Program-made: the position numbers and the translations under genes
Part shown: positions 14,901 through 17,572 of the stretch, piece by piece
Position numbering within the stretch: the stretch's first letter is position 1
Layout of the letters: each line of letters opens with the position of its first letter
From: Baffinella frigidus
Taxonomy: Eukaryota > Cryptophyceae > Cryptomonadales > Baffinellaceae
Direction: 5' to 3'
Length of the DNA stretch: 22,759 bases
Assembly (NCBI GenBank): GCA_026770585.1
Contig: MU646498.1
Span: forward strand, 20,753 to 43,511
Notes under the pieces: model-generated
Told to the model about the DNA's origin: nothing
Database searches by the model: none
The model's input: the letters and a program-made list of their open reading frames with translations, nothing else

Positions 14901-17572
14901 TATTCTCAAGTTGGCATCCCGGGTCCGCGGTACAAACCCGTCAACTTTGGAGCGGGAAACAGCCCGGTCTCGCCAAATTCGTGAGACTAAATAGACAGAG
15001 ACAGACCACACAGCGGGCTTCGAAGGAATTTTCGGCCCGAATCGGGCCACCGTTCCGTTACCTTATCCGTAGGAACCCCCCCTATGTCCCTACGGATTGC
15101 CTACCGTAGGGTCGTAGGTCTGATCGCTTAAGGGTTATTCGAAATCCCTTCGAAGTCCGCTGTGTTGGCTAGGTGTCGTCCAGGCTTGCGCGCTTTCAAC
15201 ACAGCGGGTGGTGCTCAGCGTATCCCTCGAGTGGTAAGAGCCTAGTAGGCTCTTGCGCCCTACCGTAGGGCCCCAGGACCGGCCTAGGGCGAGTTAGGGC
15301 GAATATTCGCCCGTCCGCCACTTAAGGGATATGAAAGGTGGGGCGGTGTGGGTTCTCCCACCAACCCTCACGGGAGGACCAAATCAACGATTTTCGACCT
15401 TTTGTGCAAAGCACTTTTAAAACTCCTAAACCCTGTGAGAGAAGCGTCTATTGGGCCATTATAAAATCAGAGGGGTCGATTCGACCCCTCTGCAAGGGGA
15501 AAATGGCTCCAAGAAATCGTTGATTTGGTCTCACCGTGAGGGTTGGTGGTCAGGGGCGTACCCACTCCCGCGAGATCCGCCACGCGTCCGTGAGACCCGA
15601 CACCAGCACCTGGGGCGCAGCGCAGGTCAGCCACTTAGCAGCCATCGGGGTTTTCACGGATGCAGTCCATTTAAACGGTTTGAACTGGAATCTTATCCAT
15701 TGCTATATATTCCAACCGGAATTTCCCCCGAGAATCCGGGGGAAAATATCTTCGGTCGCTGCTAAGTGGTCAGGCAAAGAGTCACGCTCGGGCGTGACTC
15801 TCCTAAACCCCACGCCCCAAACCCCAAACCCGAACGCGAATTTCGCAACCTCGAACGCCAACAAGACCAGACGTCCGTGACCAGATGTCTGTGAGACCCG
15901 ACACGAGCACCTGGGGGGTAGAGCAGTGTTCATGAAAAGAATGGAACAACGCCAACCCGCTGGCCTGAGAGTAATGAAGCCAAGCAATACGGAGGGCTTC
16001 GCAGATGGGCCTGTGTATTTTCGTGGCACTCATTCAGAATTGCTCGGTACAAAGACATGCTATTTCCCGACATTTCGACCAGGTTTCTGGTCGAAATTTC
16101 CTGCGAACTGCGTGGGAGAAGATGAACGGTGATCAGATCGGAGGTTCGAACGCTGCCGTTTCCGTCGTGACGCGCATCGTCGTTTCGACCACTCATCTCC
16201 AGGCTTGAGAGAAATAAAGAGGATGGAGTTTTTAACAGCATGCCGCTCAATTGAAAGCGTGCCGAAAAGGGGAGTAGGGGATGCGGACCTAGCTCTTTCG
16301 TTTTGGGCTCACGACTGAGTCGTCGTGGCCACTTAGCAGCGACCGAAGATACCCCCCCCCGGATTCTCGGGGGAAATTCCGGTTGGAATCCATAGCAATG
16401 GACACGATTCTAGTACAAATAGTTTAGATGGACTGCATCCGCGAAGACCTCGGTGGCTGTTTGCTAAGTGGCAGGATCGCTGCTAAGTGGATCACCACTT
16501 CGGCGAGACCGGGTCTCAGTCCACCCTACACTTGATTGATTCGTTCTGCAAACCCAGAGTGACAACCTTTAATCGCCATGGAAGTATCAATCATTTGCTT
16601 TTGGGCAACGAAAATAACTACACGATTTGCTCATAAAAGTAATAAAGCATTTGTGTAGAAAATTTCGTTGCGCCAAAAGCAATTGATTAATACTTTTGTG
16701 GAGATGAACTTGCGAATCGTCCGTGAACGCGAGTGGGGCAGAGCGAAGATGAAGACCTCTAGGGTTCAGGGTTTGGGGTTTAGCGTTTAGCGTTTAGGGT
16801 TCAGGGTTTTTGAGGGAAAGGGTTTCGGGTTTCGGGTTTCGGGTTTCGGGTTTAGGGTTTGGGGTTCAGGGTTTAGGGTTTAGGGTTTAGGTTTTAGGGT
16901 TTAGGGTTCAGGTTTTAGGGTTTAGGGTTTAGGGTTCAAGGTTTAGTGTTTAGGGTTTACCACGCCAGAGTGGAGGAGGGGGTAGGCTTTTAAAGGGCTA
17001 TAATCCCCCCCTTGATTTTGTACCAGGACGTGACGCCCGTGAAGTCAGTTATGAGTTTTAAAAAAGAATCGTGATTGGTTCCAGGACTCATCACGTCCTT
17101 TAGAAGGACTCATCACGTCCTTTTGCGACCCTTTCTCGTCAAATCTTCTGCACGTCCTTCCTGGACACGTTACTGACAGACATTTCGGGATCTAGACCCT
17201 TCGATTCAGAAAAATATTGTGGACGTGACAGCTTCCTCAACACCCAGGGGCGCCACCTCGGCCACTTTTGGCGAAAGTTCAACCCGCCCAAACGGGCGGG
17301 TTAAAATATTTTTCCTCCTCCTCCACTCTGGCGTGGTAGGTTTAGGGTTTAGGGTTTATTGGGAGAATGGTTTAGGGTTTGGAACCGGCGTGTTGGCGAG
17401 CATGAACTCCTCCCAGAAGCGCTCCAACGGGAGGTCCTCCGCCGCCACGCGCGCGATCCCCTCTGAGAGAGTTGATTGGTTACACGACCAGCATGCCCAC
17501 ATATGAAGACCCCCAGCGGAGGTTTTGGACCCTCTGCGGTTCCAACCCTAGCTCTGTGACGCGCGTCCCCAT
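2752..17572 (-). CDS. JMJD4: JMJD4-like JmjC 2-oxoglutarate/Fe(II) oxygenase, about 15 exons
   Basis: Spliced model on the minus strand, upstream to downstream: 17531-17572 (tentative start), 17386-17460, 15562-15609, 14528-14614, 13524-13562, 13159-13195, 12182 into the gap, 11691-11751, 10696-10818, 9778-9818, 9301-9361, 7950-7982, 6845-6943, 6351-6418, 5259-5325, then a last exon at 3386-3421 or 2752-2844. Acceptors are AG and donors GT, except one GC (exon 14528-14614). Every checkable junction keeps one frame. Diagnostic stretches are LYLKDWNFEKEF, DHRFVYLGAK, TPLHKDTLNSFSWS, GRKRWW, FVPSGWWHQ and NHNWLNGANILATWRFL, all typical of the JMJD4 branch of JmjC proteins. The iron ligands HxD (HKD) and the distal His (WWH) are present. 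Known animal JMJD4 hydroxylates a lysine of release factor eRF1 and acts in translation termination; that role here is inferred. The summed exons give roughly 325 residues plus the gap. Introns carry TTTAGGG arrays and MITEs, and many exons have partial duplicates nearby. Confidence 0.85.
2880..2945. mobile_element. Family F, right half
   Basis: CCCCGATCCAAGCTAAATTC through TTGAGCCACTTGGGAGGGCT to GGTGG matches the right half of the 1538-1695 element. Confidence 0.65.
3120..3235 (+). repeat. Diverged short repeats around AACAGGGATCAGTCGC
   Basis: AACAGGGATCAGTCGC (3120), AACAGGCATCACTTGC, GACAGGGAGCAGTCCG and AACAGGGGTCAGTCGC follow one another. A related AACCGGGATCAGTCGC lies at 2862. This looks like local duplication of a short segment. 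Confidence 0.55.
3250..3383. mobile_element. MITE-like element, family F copy 2
   Basis: Central palindrome GGGGTCGGATCCGACCCC, arms TTCGATTTACCTTG/CAAGGTAAATTCGAA, and right end CCACTTGGGATGGCTGGTGG. The left end is degenerate (GGAGGTGGCTCAC). Confidence 0.75.
3386..3421 (-). CDS. Alternative last exon VGGEGVLERQP
   Basis: 36 nt after AAAGCAG|, which closes the 3425-3770 telomere-like array. It ends at TAG in phase with the upstream exon. A family F element (right end 3383) directly abuts the stop. Confidence 0.4.
   Translation of the reverse strand: MGGEGVLERQP
3425..3770 (-). repeat. TTTAGGG interstitial telomere-like array
   Basis: Near-perfect TTTAGGG units at about 3447-3545, decaying into TGTAGGG variants. 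It lies in the last intron of the minus-strand gene and ends at a CAG acceptor (minus strand). Confidence 0.95.
3845..3950. mobile_element. Family B element, truncated
   Basis: CCACACACCGGACTAC end, GGCCCAAATCGGGCC inner hairpin, and the conserved CCGTTACCTTATCCGTAGGA and TTGCCTACCGTAGG blocks. The right end is missing. Confidence 0.65.
3982..4013 (+). repeat. Two perfect 16-bp tandem units
   Basis: GTGCGACATACGCCAG occurs twice in a row. Confidence 0.9.
4075..4213. mobile_element. MITE-like element, family A copy 1
   Basis: Ends CCACTTAGCAGCC and GCTGCCAAGTGG. Inner CAGTCCATCTGAACGATCTG and TACTAGAATCTTATCCATTG are shared with copies at 15631-15769 and 16329-16471 and half-copies near 12960-13022 and 14633-14700. 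An AGA trinucleotide run (about 4050-4073) precedes it. Confidence 0.75.
4351..4580 (+). repeat. 128-bp direct tandem duplication (family E unit)
   Basis: GTCGCCTGCCACGCCAGGTC, then AACGTTTCGCGC and CAAAAAAACGT(C/T)GTAGCGGCG, occur at 4351-4478 and again from 4479. A related end lies at 5328-5350. Confidence 0.8.
4689..4730 (-). pseudogene. Partial duplicate of exon 5259-5325
   Basis: Minus strand reads TLYACVCAALVS, then a decayed boundary (AGAAGGTCCAGAAG). It corresponds to TFYAFVCATLVSEVQK of the real exon. No acceptor precedes it; an element (4743-4941) starts next to it. Confidence 0.65.
4743..4941. mobile_element. MITE-like element, family Q, long inverted repeats
   Basis: Left end TATTGTACAATTCGGGTTGG with TTCGGGGTCGGGTCGG; right end carries CCCGACCCGACCCTG and CAACCCGAATTCTACAATA. 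Arms are about 45 bp. Confidence 0.8.
4961..5098. mobile_element. MITE-like element, family R
   Basis: Ends CCACACGGTGG and CCACCGTGTGG, perfect 11-bp inverted repeats, 138 bp apart end to end. Confidence 0.6.
5259..5325 (-). CDS. JMJD4: JMJD4-like exon TGHSFETFYAFVCATLVSEV
   Basis: 67 nt from GGCAG| to |GTCGGA. The SFETFYAF motif resembles the C-terminal '(N/S)FEEFYHFL' helix of JMJD4. Partial copies sit at 5482-5511 and 4689-4730. Confidence 0.7.
5482..5511 (-). pseudogene. Partial duplicate of exon 5259-5325
   Basis: After GGCAG| the minus strand reads (G)RTLHSFETLYA, matching RTGHSFETFYA, then runs into GTTTCC. It keeps acceptor and reading frame but loses the second half. Confidence 0.65.
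5647..5857. mobile_element. MITE-like element, family M copy 1, with a central palindrome
   Basis: Perfect 17-bp ends CCACTCGAGGCTAGAAG and CTTCTAGCCTCGAGTGG. The middle (5721-5754) is a perfect 34-bp palindrome centred on GGAATTCC. Related copies are at 5988-6168 and 10039-10212. Confidence 0.85.
5857..5923. mobile_element. Short hairpin element abutting family M
   Basis: GTTGCGGCTAGATTTTATGG pairs with the complementary right arm ending CTAGCCGCAAC. 67 bp in total, beginning at the last base of the neighbouring element. Confidence 0.7.
5988..6168. mobile_element. MITE-like element, family M copy 2
   Basis: Left end CCACTCGAGAACGTAAGAGG, inner TGGGGTTGTGAACATTTGTA and GGTGTTCCAACCTCGCG, right end CCCTCTAACATTCGTGTGTGG. 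Confidence 0.7.
6177..6336. mobile_element. MITE-like element, family B copy 1
   Basis: Ends CCACACAGCGGGCTACGAGG and CCTTCGAAGTCCGCTGAGTG, inner GGCCCAAATCGGGCC, CCTTATCCG, and GGGTTGCCTACCGTAGGGTC. It lies just downstream of exon 6351-6418. Confidence 0.8.
6351..6418 (-). CDS. JMJD4: JMJD4-like exon VVRDGGAELASDECTAQDIL
   Basis: 68 nt from AAAAG| to |GTCACT, ending two bases into a codon. The next exon (5259-5325) begins with one base, giving Arg, so the phases match. Conservation is low here, so the model rests on phase and boundaries. Confidence 0.6.
6424..6495 (-). repeat. TTTCGGG heptamer array
   Basis: About nine units of TTTCGGG, a homogenised variant of the telomere-like heptamer, in the intron just upstream of exon 6351-6418 (minus strand). 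Confidence 0.9.
6658..6728 (-). pseudogene. Partial duplicate of exon 6845-6943 with a palindromic scar
   Basis: The minus strand reads HWINGSNILAT, then a palindrome (6673-6696, 24 bp, centred on GAGCTC), then CAGGAGCGTGACCAG| before GTAGAT. It matches NHNWLNGANILATW...ERDQ. The palindrome replaces the WRF part and breaks the frame. Confidence 0.75.
6845..6943 (-). CDS. JMJD4: JMJD4-like exon VMNLDAALSVNHNWLNGANI...
   Basis: 99 nt, 33 codons, GAGCAG acceptor and GTCTTC donor. It reads through NHNWLNGANILATWRFL to SDERDQ. This is the best conserved post-catalytic block of the subfamily. Two partial duplicates flank it (7210-7266 and 6658-6728). Confidence 0.92.
6956..7029 (+). repeat. 25-bp tandem repeat, three units
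   Basis: CCGGCATGTCACGTGACCGT plus GCTAT occurs three times (third unit with one change). It contains a CACGTG palindrome and sits at the acceptor side of exon 6845-6943. Confidence 0.9.
7077..7181. mobile_element. MITE-like element, family D copy 2
   Basis: Ends TATCCCTTAAGTGGCGAG and CGCCACTTGAGGGATA, with CGCCCTACCGTAGGGCCCTA and CCTAGGACC inside. It separates exon 6845-6943 from the relic at 7210-7266. Confidence 0.85.
7210..7266 (-). pseudogene. Duplicate of the acceptor side of exon 6845-6943
   Basis: The segment matches 6923-6980: exon start (AACCTGGATGCGACG), the AGCAG acceptor and the upstream CACGTGACCGTG. It spans the intron/exon boundary, so genomic DNA, not mRNA, was duplicated. 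Confidence 0.75.
7264..7830 (+). repeat. CTCCTAA heptamer array, opposite polarity to the rest of the gene
   Basis: Degenerate CTCCTAA/CACCTAA units over more than 550 bp, with local variants (CTCCCAA, CTCGTAA, CTGCCAA). The C-rich strand is +, although the host gene is on the minus strand. Confidence 0.85.
7841..7881. repeat. CCGTCAACTT ... GAGTTGACGG inverted repeat
   Basis: A 41-bp interrupted palindrome related to the GTTGACGG/CCGTCAAC blocks at 11261, 14891, 20866 and 22433. Confidence 0.6.
7901..7949. mobile_element. Family B core fragment abutting an exon
   Basis: ACCCTACGGTAGGCAACCCG then TAGGGGCATAGGGGGGTTCC and TACGGAC, without ends. It forms the first 49 bp of the intron after exon 7950-7982. 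Confidence 0.7.
7950..7982 (-). CDS. JMJD4: JMJD4-like 33-nt microexon VMFVPSGWWHQ with distal iron His
   Basis: 11 codons, phase 0, ACGCAG acceptor and GTCCGT donor. The His of WWH is the third iron ligand. The donor GT lies at the edge of a truncated family B element (7901-7949), so the element supplies the start of the intron. Confidence 0.9.
8003..8130 (+). repeat. Five copies of TTTGGTTAGGGCCCTAATTA
   Basis: Tandem, slightly diverged units of about 25-30 bp containing the palindrome TTAGGGCCCTAA. The same palindrome recurs inside the family I elements. Confidence 0.8.
8156..8302. repeat. Dispersed repeat T, copy 1 (inverted copy at 20942-21083)
   Basis: GCGGCGCTGACGCTG, CCGACACGGGGTACAGT and GGATTC/CATCCGGAAAAT blocks match the reverse complement of 20942-21083 across about 145 bp. 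No ends or ORF recognised. Confidence 0.7.
8340..8680 (-). repeat. TTTAGGG interstitial telomere-like array
   Basis: Runs of perfect TTTAGGG (about 8363-8423) and variants TTCAGGG, TTTGGGG. Intron of the minus-strand gene. Confidence 0.95.
8708..8940 (+). repeat. (CT)n pyrimidine microsatellite
   Basis: CTCTCT with interspersed CAACCTCT and CTTTCT. It lies between a stray CCACACAGCGG end (8695) and the family B copy at 8945. Any open frame here is low complexity. Confidence 0.95.
8945..9106. mobile_element. MITE-like element, family B copy 2
   Basis: Ends CCACACAGCGGACCTCAAAG and CCTCGTAGCACGCTGTGTGG. Inner AACCCTTAAGCGATAAGACC, CCCTACGGTAGCCAATCCGT and CCTACGGATAAGGTAACGGA. Confidence 0.85.
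9301..9361 (-). CDS. JMJD4: JMJD4-like exon FPGASKALEKLILVDQRPGE
   Basis: 61 nt between TGCGCAG-type acceptor CGCAG| and |GTCCGA. The first base completes Arg, and the exon ends with QRPGE in phase 0, directly before VMFVPSGW. The sense 'Q..GE.(V/M)FVPSGW' is strongly conserved in the family. Confidence 0.85.
9778..9818 (-). CDS. JMJD4: JMJD4-like exon GTQLFDIRDVDHA
   Basis: 41 nt between ACGCAG| and |GTCCCC, ending two bases into Arg, which the next exon completes. It fits the 'G.LPYDV' segment after the LRD motif. Confidence 0.8.
10039..10212. mobile_element. Family M, copy 3 (right end lost)
   Basis: CCACTCGAGAATGCTGGAGG, TATATGTGGGGTTGTAAATA and GGTGTTCCAACCTCGCG match copy 2. Its right part ends at TTTTAAATAGGCCCTCTCTC, then exon-derived repeats begin. 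A half-copy in inverted order occupies about 10356-10496. Confidence 0.65.
10213..10665 (-). pseudogene. Cluster of duplicated fragments of the catalytic exon
   Basis: Minus-strand fragments at 10506-10573 (SIAGRKRWWMLPPEAGPSLR, donor kept) and 10301-10353 (RWWMLPPEAGPSLR, donor kept) repeat exon 10696-10763. The block GGGCCCGCCTCGG (coding PEAGP) alone recurs about eight times between 10251 and 10730. Two perfect 28-bp tandem units lie at 10593-10648. Confidence 0.8.
10696..10818 (-). CDS. JMJD4: JMJD4-like catalytic exon with Fe(II) HxD motif
   Basis: 123 nt, 41 codons, phase 0, GACAG acceptor and GTGAAG donor. It begins GTFTPLHKDTLNSFSWSAS and continues GRKRWWMLPPE to LRDKK. H and D of HKD (codons 7 and 9) are the first two iron ligands. 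The K/R-W pair after 'G-K' is typical of the 2-oxoglutarate-binding strand. Parts of this exon are repeated at 11098-11153, 10506-10573 and 10301-10353. Confidence 0.92.
10838..11034. mobile_element. MITE-like element, family O
   Basis: Ends TAGAGCGGTTTT and AAAACCGCTCTA, with further complementary arms (CATCTGTCGGCCAC, GGGCTCCAATTCCGGC). Length 197 bp. It separates the catalytic exon from its duplicate at 11098-11153. Confidence 0.85.
11098..11153 (-). pseudogene. Duplicate of the 5' half of the catalytic exon
   Basis: After CCCCAG| the minus strand reads STFTPQHKDTLDAFSWSAI, then diverges. Compare GTFTPLHKDTLNSFSWSAS. It keeps HKD. As an alternative cassette it would give an out-of-context tail, so it is probably a relic. 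Confidence 0.75.
11261..11340. repeat. Dispersed block S copy 1 (GTTGACGGACTATT ... CCGTCAACTT)
   Basis: GGTTGACGGACTATT, CACAAGTTGACGG, GCGGGCGCGCGGTACA and CCGTCAACTT in this order. It recurs at 14891-14948, 20866-20941 and 22433-22490. Confidence 0.75.
11380..11480. mobile_element. Inverted-repeat element related to family P
   Basis: CAAATCGTCGATTTTCGATT at left and AAAATGGCTCCAAAAAATCG then ATGGTTTG at right form inverted arms. The same pieces occur at 6580-6605 and in the full element at 15358-15549. Confidence 0.6.
11589..11620 (-). pseudogene. Duplicate of the 3' end of exon 11691-11751
   Basis: GACCACCGCTTCGTGTACCT then CGGCGCTAAG|GTTGCG equals the exon's DHRFVYLGAK plus donor. The stretch between the copies includes a CTCTGGCGTGG element end (11677-11687). 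Confidence 0.8.
11691..11751 (-). CDS. JMJD4: JMJD4-like exon LNDYERDSASDHRFVYLGAK
   Basis: 61 nt from CGCAG| to |GTTCCA. The first base completes Trp from the previous exon, then 20 codons follow. DHRFVYLGAKG leads directly into the catalytic exon. A partial copy (11589-11620) lies 100 bp away. Confidence 0.85.
11897..12170 (-). repeat. TTTAGGG-like degenerate array
   Basis: GGGTTTAGGG, TGTAGGG, TTTCGGG and TTTTGGG units in the intron between exons 12182 and 11751. Confidence 0.9.
12182..12277 (-). CDS. JMJD4: JMJD4-like exon LYLKDWNFEKEFPEYKLYEW (5' end in gap)
   Basis: The visible part reads EGELLYLKDWNFEKEF and continues to WPALFREDW, ending two bases into a codon at |GTATACC. The next exon supplies the final G of Trp. 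LYLKDW is a hallmark of this subfamily. The acceptor lies in the N run. Confidence 0.85.
12278..12542. other. Assembly gap (265 N)
   Basis: A run of N inside the minus-strand gene. It hides the 5' part of exon 12182-12277 and possibly one further small exon. Confidence 1.
12563..12705. mobile_element. MITE-like element, family I copy 1
   Basis: ATCCGGGGACATGTTTAATT at left, complementary AAATTGAACATGTTCCCGGA at right, and GATTAATTAGGGCCCTAAGT inside. An inverted copy lies at 19972-20116. Confidence 0.8.
12730..12890. mobile_element. MITE-like element, family K, about 50-bp inverted repeats
   Basis: CTTATCTCACACAAAGTATT and AATTGGTTTTAGAAAGTCAA at left, complementary arms at right ending TGTGTGAGATAAG. 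Flanked by GT on both sides. Confidence 0.85.
13086..13114. repeat. Hairpin GGGTGGTAAAT/ATTTACCACCC
   Basis: Perfect 11-bp stem, 7-base loop, centre of a longer imperfect palindrome (about 13026-13152) whose ends resemble family F (CCACCAGCCCTCA). Confidence 0.7.
13159..13195 (-). CDS. JMJD4: JMJD4-like exon VKEYLAWWSSRQ
   Basis: 37 nt between AACCAG| and |GTCTAC, leaving one base for the next exon, which should begin in the assembly gap. The KEYLAWW motif fits the helix just before the 'LYLKDW' strand. Confidence 0.75.
13222..13510. repeat. Telomere-like array with an internal polarity switch
   Basis: TTTAGGG/TTTGGGG units from 13222 to about 13455, then an abrupt change to CCCTAAA-type units (CTCTAAACCCGGAACCCTGA) up to 13510. 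The junction is head-to-head. Confidence 0.85.
13524..13562 (-). CDS. JMJD4: JMJD4-like exon VAGMSQLRTREMT
   Basis: 39 nt, phase 0, flanked by AACAG| and |GTAACC. The REMT end joins VKEYLAWW in the next exon, matching the family's 'MTLRDY..YW' helix. Confidence 0.75.
13563..13775 (-). repeat. TTTAGGG/TGTAGGG array
   Basis: Alternating TTTAGGG, TTTGGGG and TGTAGGG units, beginning one codon away from the acceptor of exon 13524-13562. Confidence 0.95.
13971..14000 (+). repeat. CTCTAGCGTGG tandem units
   Basis: Three CTCTAGCGTGG units here, two at about 14499-14520, and single CTAGCGCGGCTG copies on each side of the family B element (14161 and 14340). These may be remnants of another inverted-repeat end. 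Confidence 0.7.
14008..14430 (-). pseudogene. Two relic copies of the RVTVHDCASQ exon end
   Basis: 14008-14035 (VTVHECASQ) and 14389-14425 (ARVTVHESASQ), each followed on the minus strand by CAG|GC. They match the 3' end of exon 14528-14614 and lie on the two sides of the element at 14180-14338. Confidence 0.8.
14180..14338. mobile_element. MITE-like element, family B copy 3
   Basis: CACAGCGGACTTCAAAGGAA at left, GCCCGCTGTGTG at right, inner CCCTACGGTAGGCAATCCGT and CCTACGGATAAGGTAACGGA. Confidence 0.85.
14528..14614 (-). CDS. JMJD4: JMJD4-like exon VGRDGRVRPEGIEAL... with GC donor
   Basis: 87 nt, 29 codons, GATCAG acceptor. It reads through RVTVHDCASQ and stops at CAG|GCACCG. Only a GC donor keeps the join to VAGMSQLRTREMT in frame, and two neighbouring relic copies carry GC at the same place. 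Non-canonical GC donors are common in some protists. The segment aligns by position with the 'GD..VPVANC' strand of JMJD4. Confidence 0.7.
14703..14794 (-). pseudogene. Three tandem fragments of exon 14528-14614
   Basis: Minus strand: GPEGIED, GRVRPEGIEALF and AEGIEALF in the same open frame, matching VRPEGIEAL of the exon. This is a local tandem amplification of a 20-40 bp exon segment. Confidence 0.8.
15006..15167. mobile_element. MITE-like element, family B copy 4
   Basis: CCACACAGCGGGCTTCGAAG and CTTCGAAGTCCGCTGTGTTG ends; inner GGCCCGAATCGGGCC, TTGCCTACCGTAGGGTCG. Confidence 0.85.
15221..15331. mobile_element. MITE-like element, family D copy 3
   Basis: TATCCCTCGAGTGG and CCACTTAAGGGATA ends; CGCCCTACCGTAGGGCCCC inside and a GGGCGAATATTCGCCC palindrome. 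Confidence 0.8.
15358..15549. mobile_element. MITE-like element, family P, full copy
   Basis: CCACCAACCCTCACGG at left and CCGTGAGGGTTGGTGG at right, then GACCAAATCAACGATTTT arms and a central GAGGGGTCGATTCGACCCCT palindrome. A 2-bp TC flanks both sides. Confidence 0.85.
15562..15609 (-). CDS. JMJD4: JMJD4-like exon VLVSGLTDAWRISREW
   Basis: 48 nt, phase 0 at both ends, CCCCAG acceptor and GTACGC donor. The reading resembles the 'PCVF...F..GW..R..W' segment of the family. A diverged partial copy lies at 15879-15910, with a family A element (15631-15769) between them. Confidence 0.8.
15631..15769. mobile_element. MITE-like element, family A copy 2
   Basis: CCACTTAGCAGCC and GCTGCTAAGTGG ends, GGAATTTCCCCCGAGAATCC hairpin inside. 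TCAG is found on both sides (4 bp). Inserted between exon 15562-15609 and its relic. Confidence 0.85.
15879..15910 (-). pseudogene. Relic copy of exon 15562-15609
   Basis: After CCCCAG| the minus strand reads VLVSGLTDIW, then diverges. Compare VLVSGLTDAW. Confidence 0.8.
15911..16328. other. Intron interior without recognised features
   Basis: Short open frames exist on both strands but none shows family resemblance or splice context. A TTTCGACCAGG...CTGGTCGAAA inverted repeat at about 16075-16098 is the only structure I see. Confidence 0.6.
16329..16471. mobile_element. MITE-like element, family A copy 3 (opposite orientation)
   Basis: CCACTTAGCAGCGACCGAAG with GGATTCTCGGGGGAAATTCC and GTTTAGATGGACTGCATCC, ending TTTGCTAAGTGG. 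A second GCTGCTAAGTGG end follows at 16479-16490. Confidence 0.8.
16535..16730. mobile_element. MITE-like element, family L
   Basis: GAAGTATCAATCATTTGCTT, GGGCAACGAAAATAACTACA at left and complementary arms GTGTAGAAAATTTCGTTGCG and AGCAATTGATTAATACTTTT at right. Confidence 0.75.
16765..16958 (-). repeat. TTTAGGG/TTTCGGG array
   Basis: TTTAGGG-like units with a TTTCGGG block at about 16822-16852. The array stops exactly at the TA flanking the next element and resumes after it (17338-17365). Confidence 0.9.
16960..17336. mobile_element. Long (377 bp) member of family G inserted in a telomere-like array
   Basis: CCACGCCAGAGTGGAGGAGG and CCTCCTCCACTCTGGCGTGG ends, TA on both sides. Inside are two copies of GGACTCATCACGTCCTTT and a perfect AACCCGCCC/GGGCGGGTT hairpin (17281-17302). 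No ORF of note. Confidence 0.85.
17386..17460 (-). CDS. JMJD4: JMJD4-like exon, N-terminal (GIARVAAEDLPLERFWEEF)
   Basis: The 75-nt exon between CTCTCAGAG| and |GTTCC encodes 25 codons including LPLERFWEEFMLANTP. This matches the 'F..F....PVL' entry region that precedes the JmjC fold in JMJD4 proteins. The next exon begins VLVSGLTDAW, continuing the conserved 'PVLVSG' join. The acceptor could instead be two bases upstream (17462), but the phase favours 17460. Confidence 0.7.
17531..17572 (-). CDS. JMJD4: Tentative first exon of the JMJD4-like gene
   Basis: ATG at 17572 on the minus strand opens MGTRVTELGLEPQR and stops at a GTCCAA donor in phase 0, which fits the phase-0 acceptor at 17461. 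There is no further support; a longer first exon or another start is possible. Confidence 0.35.
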
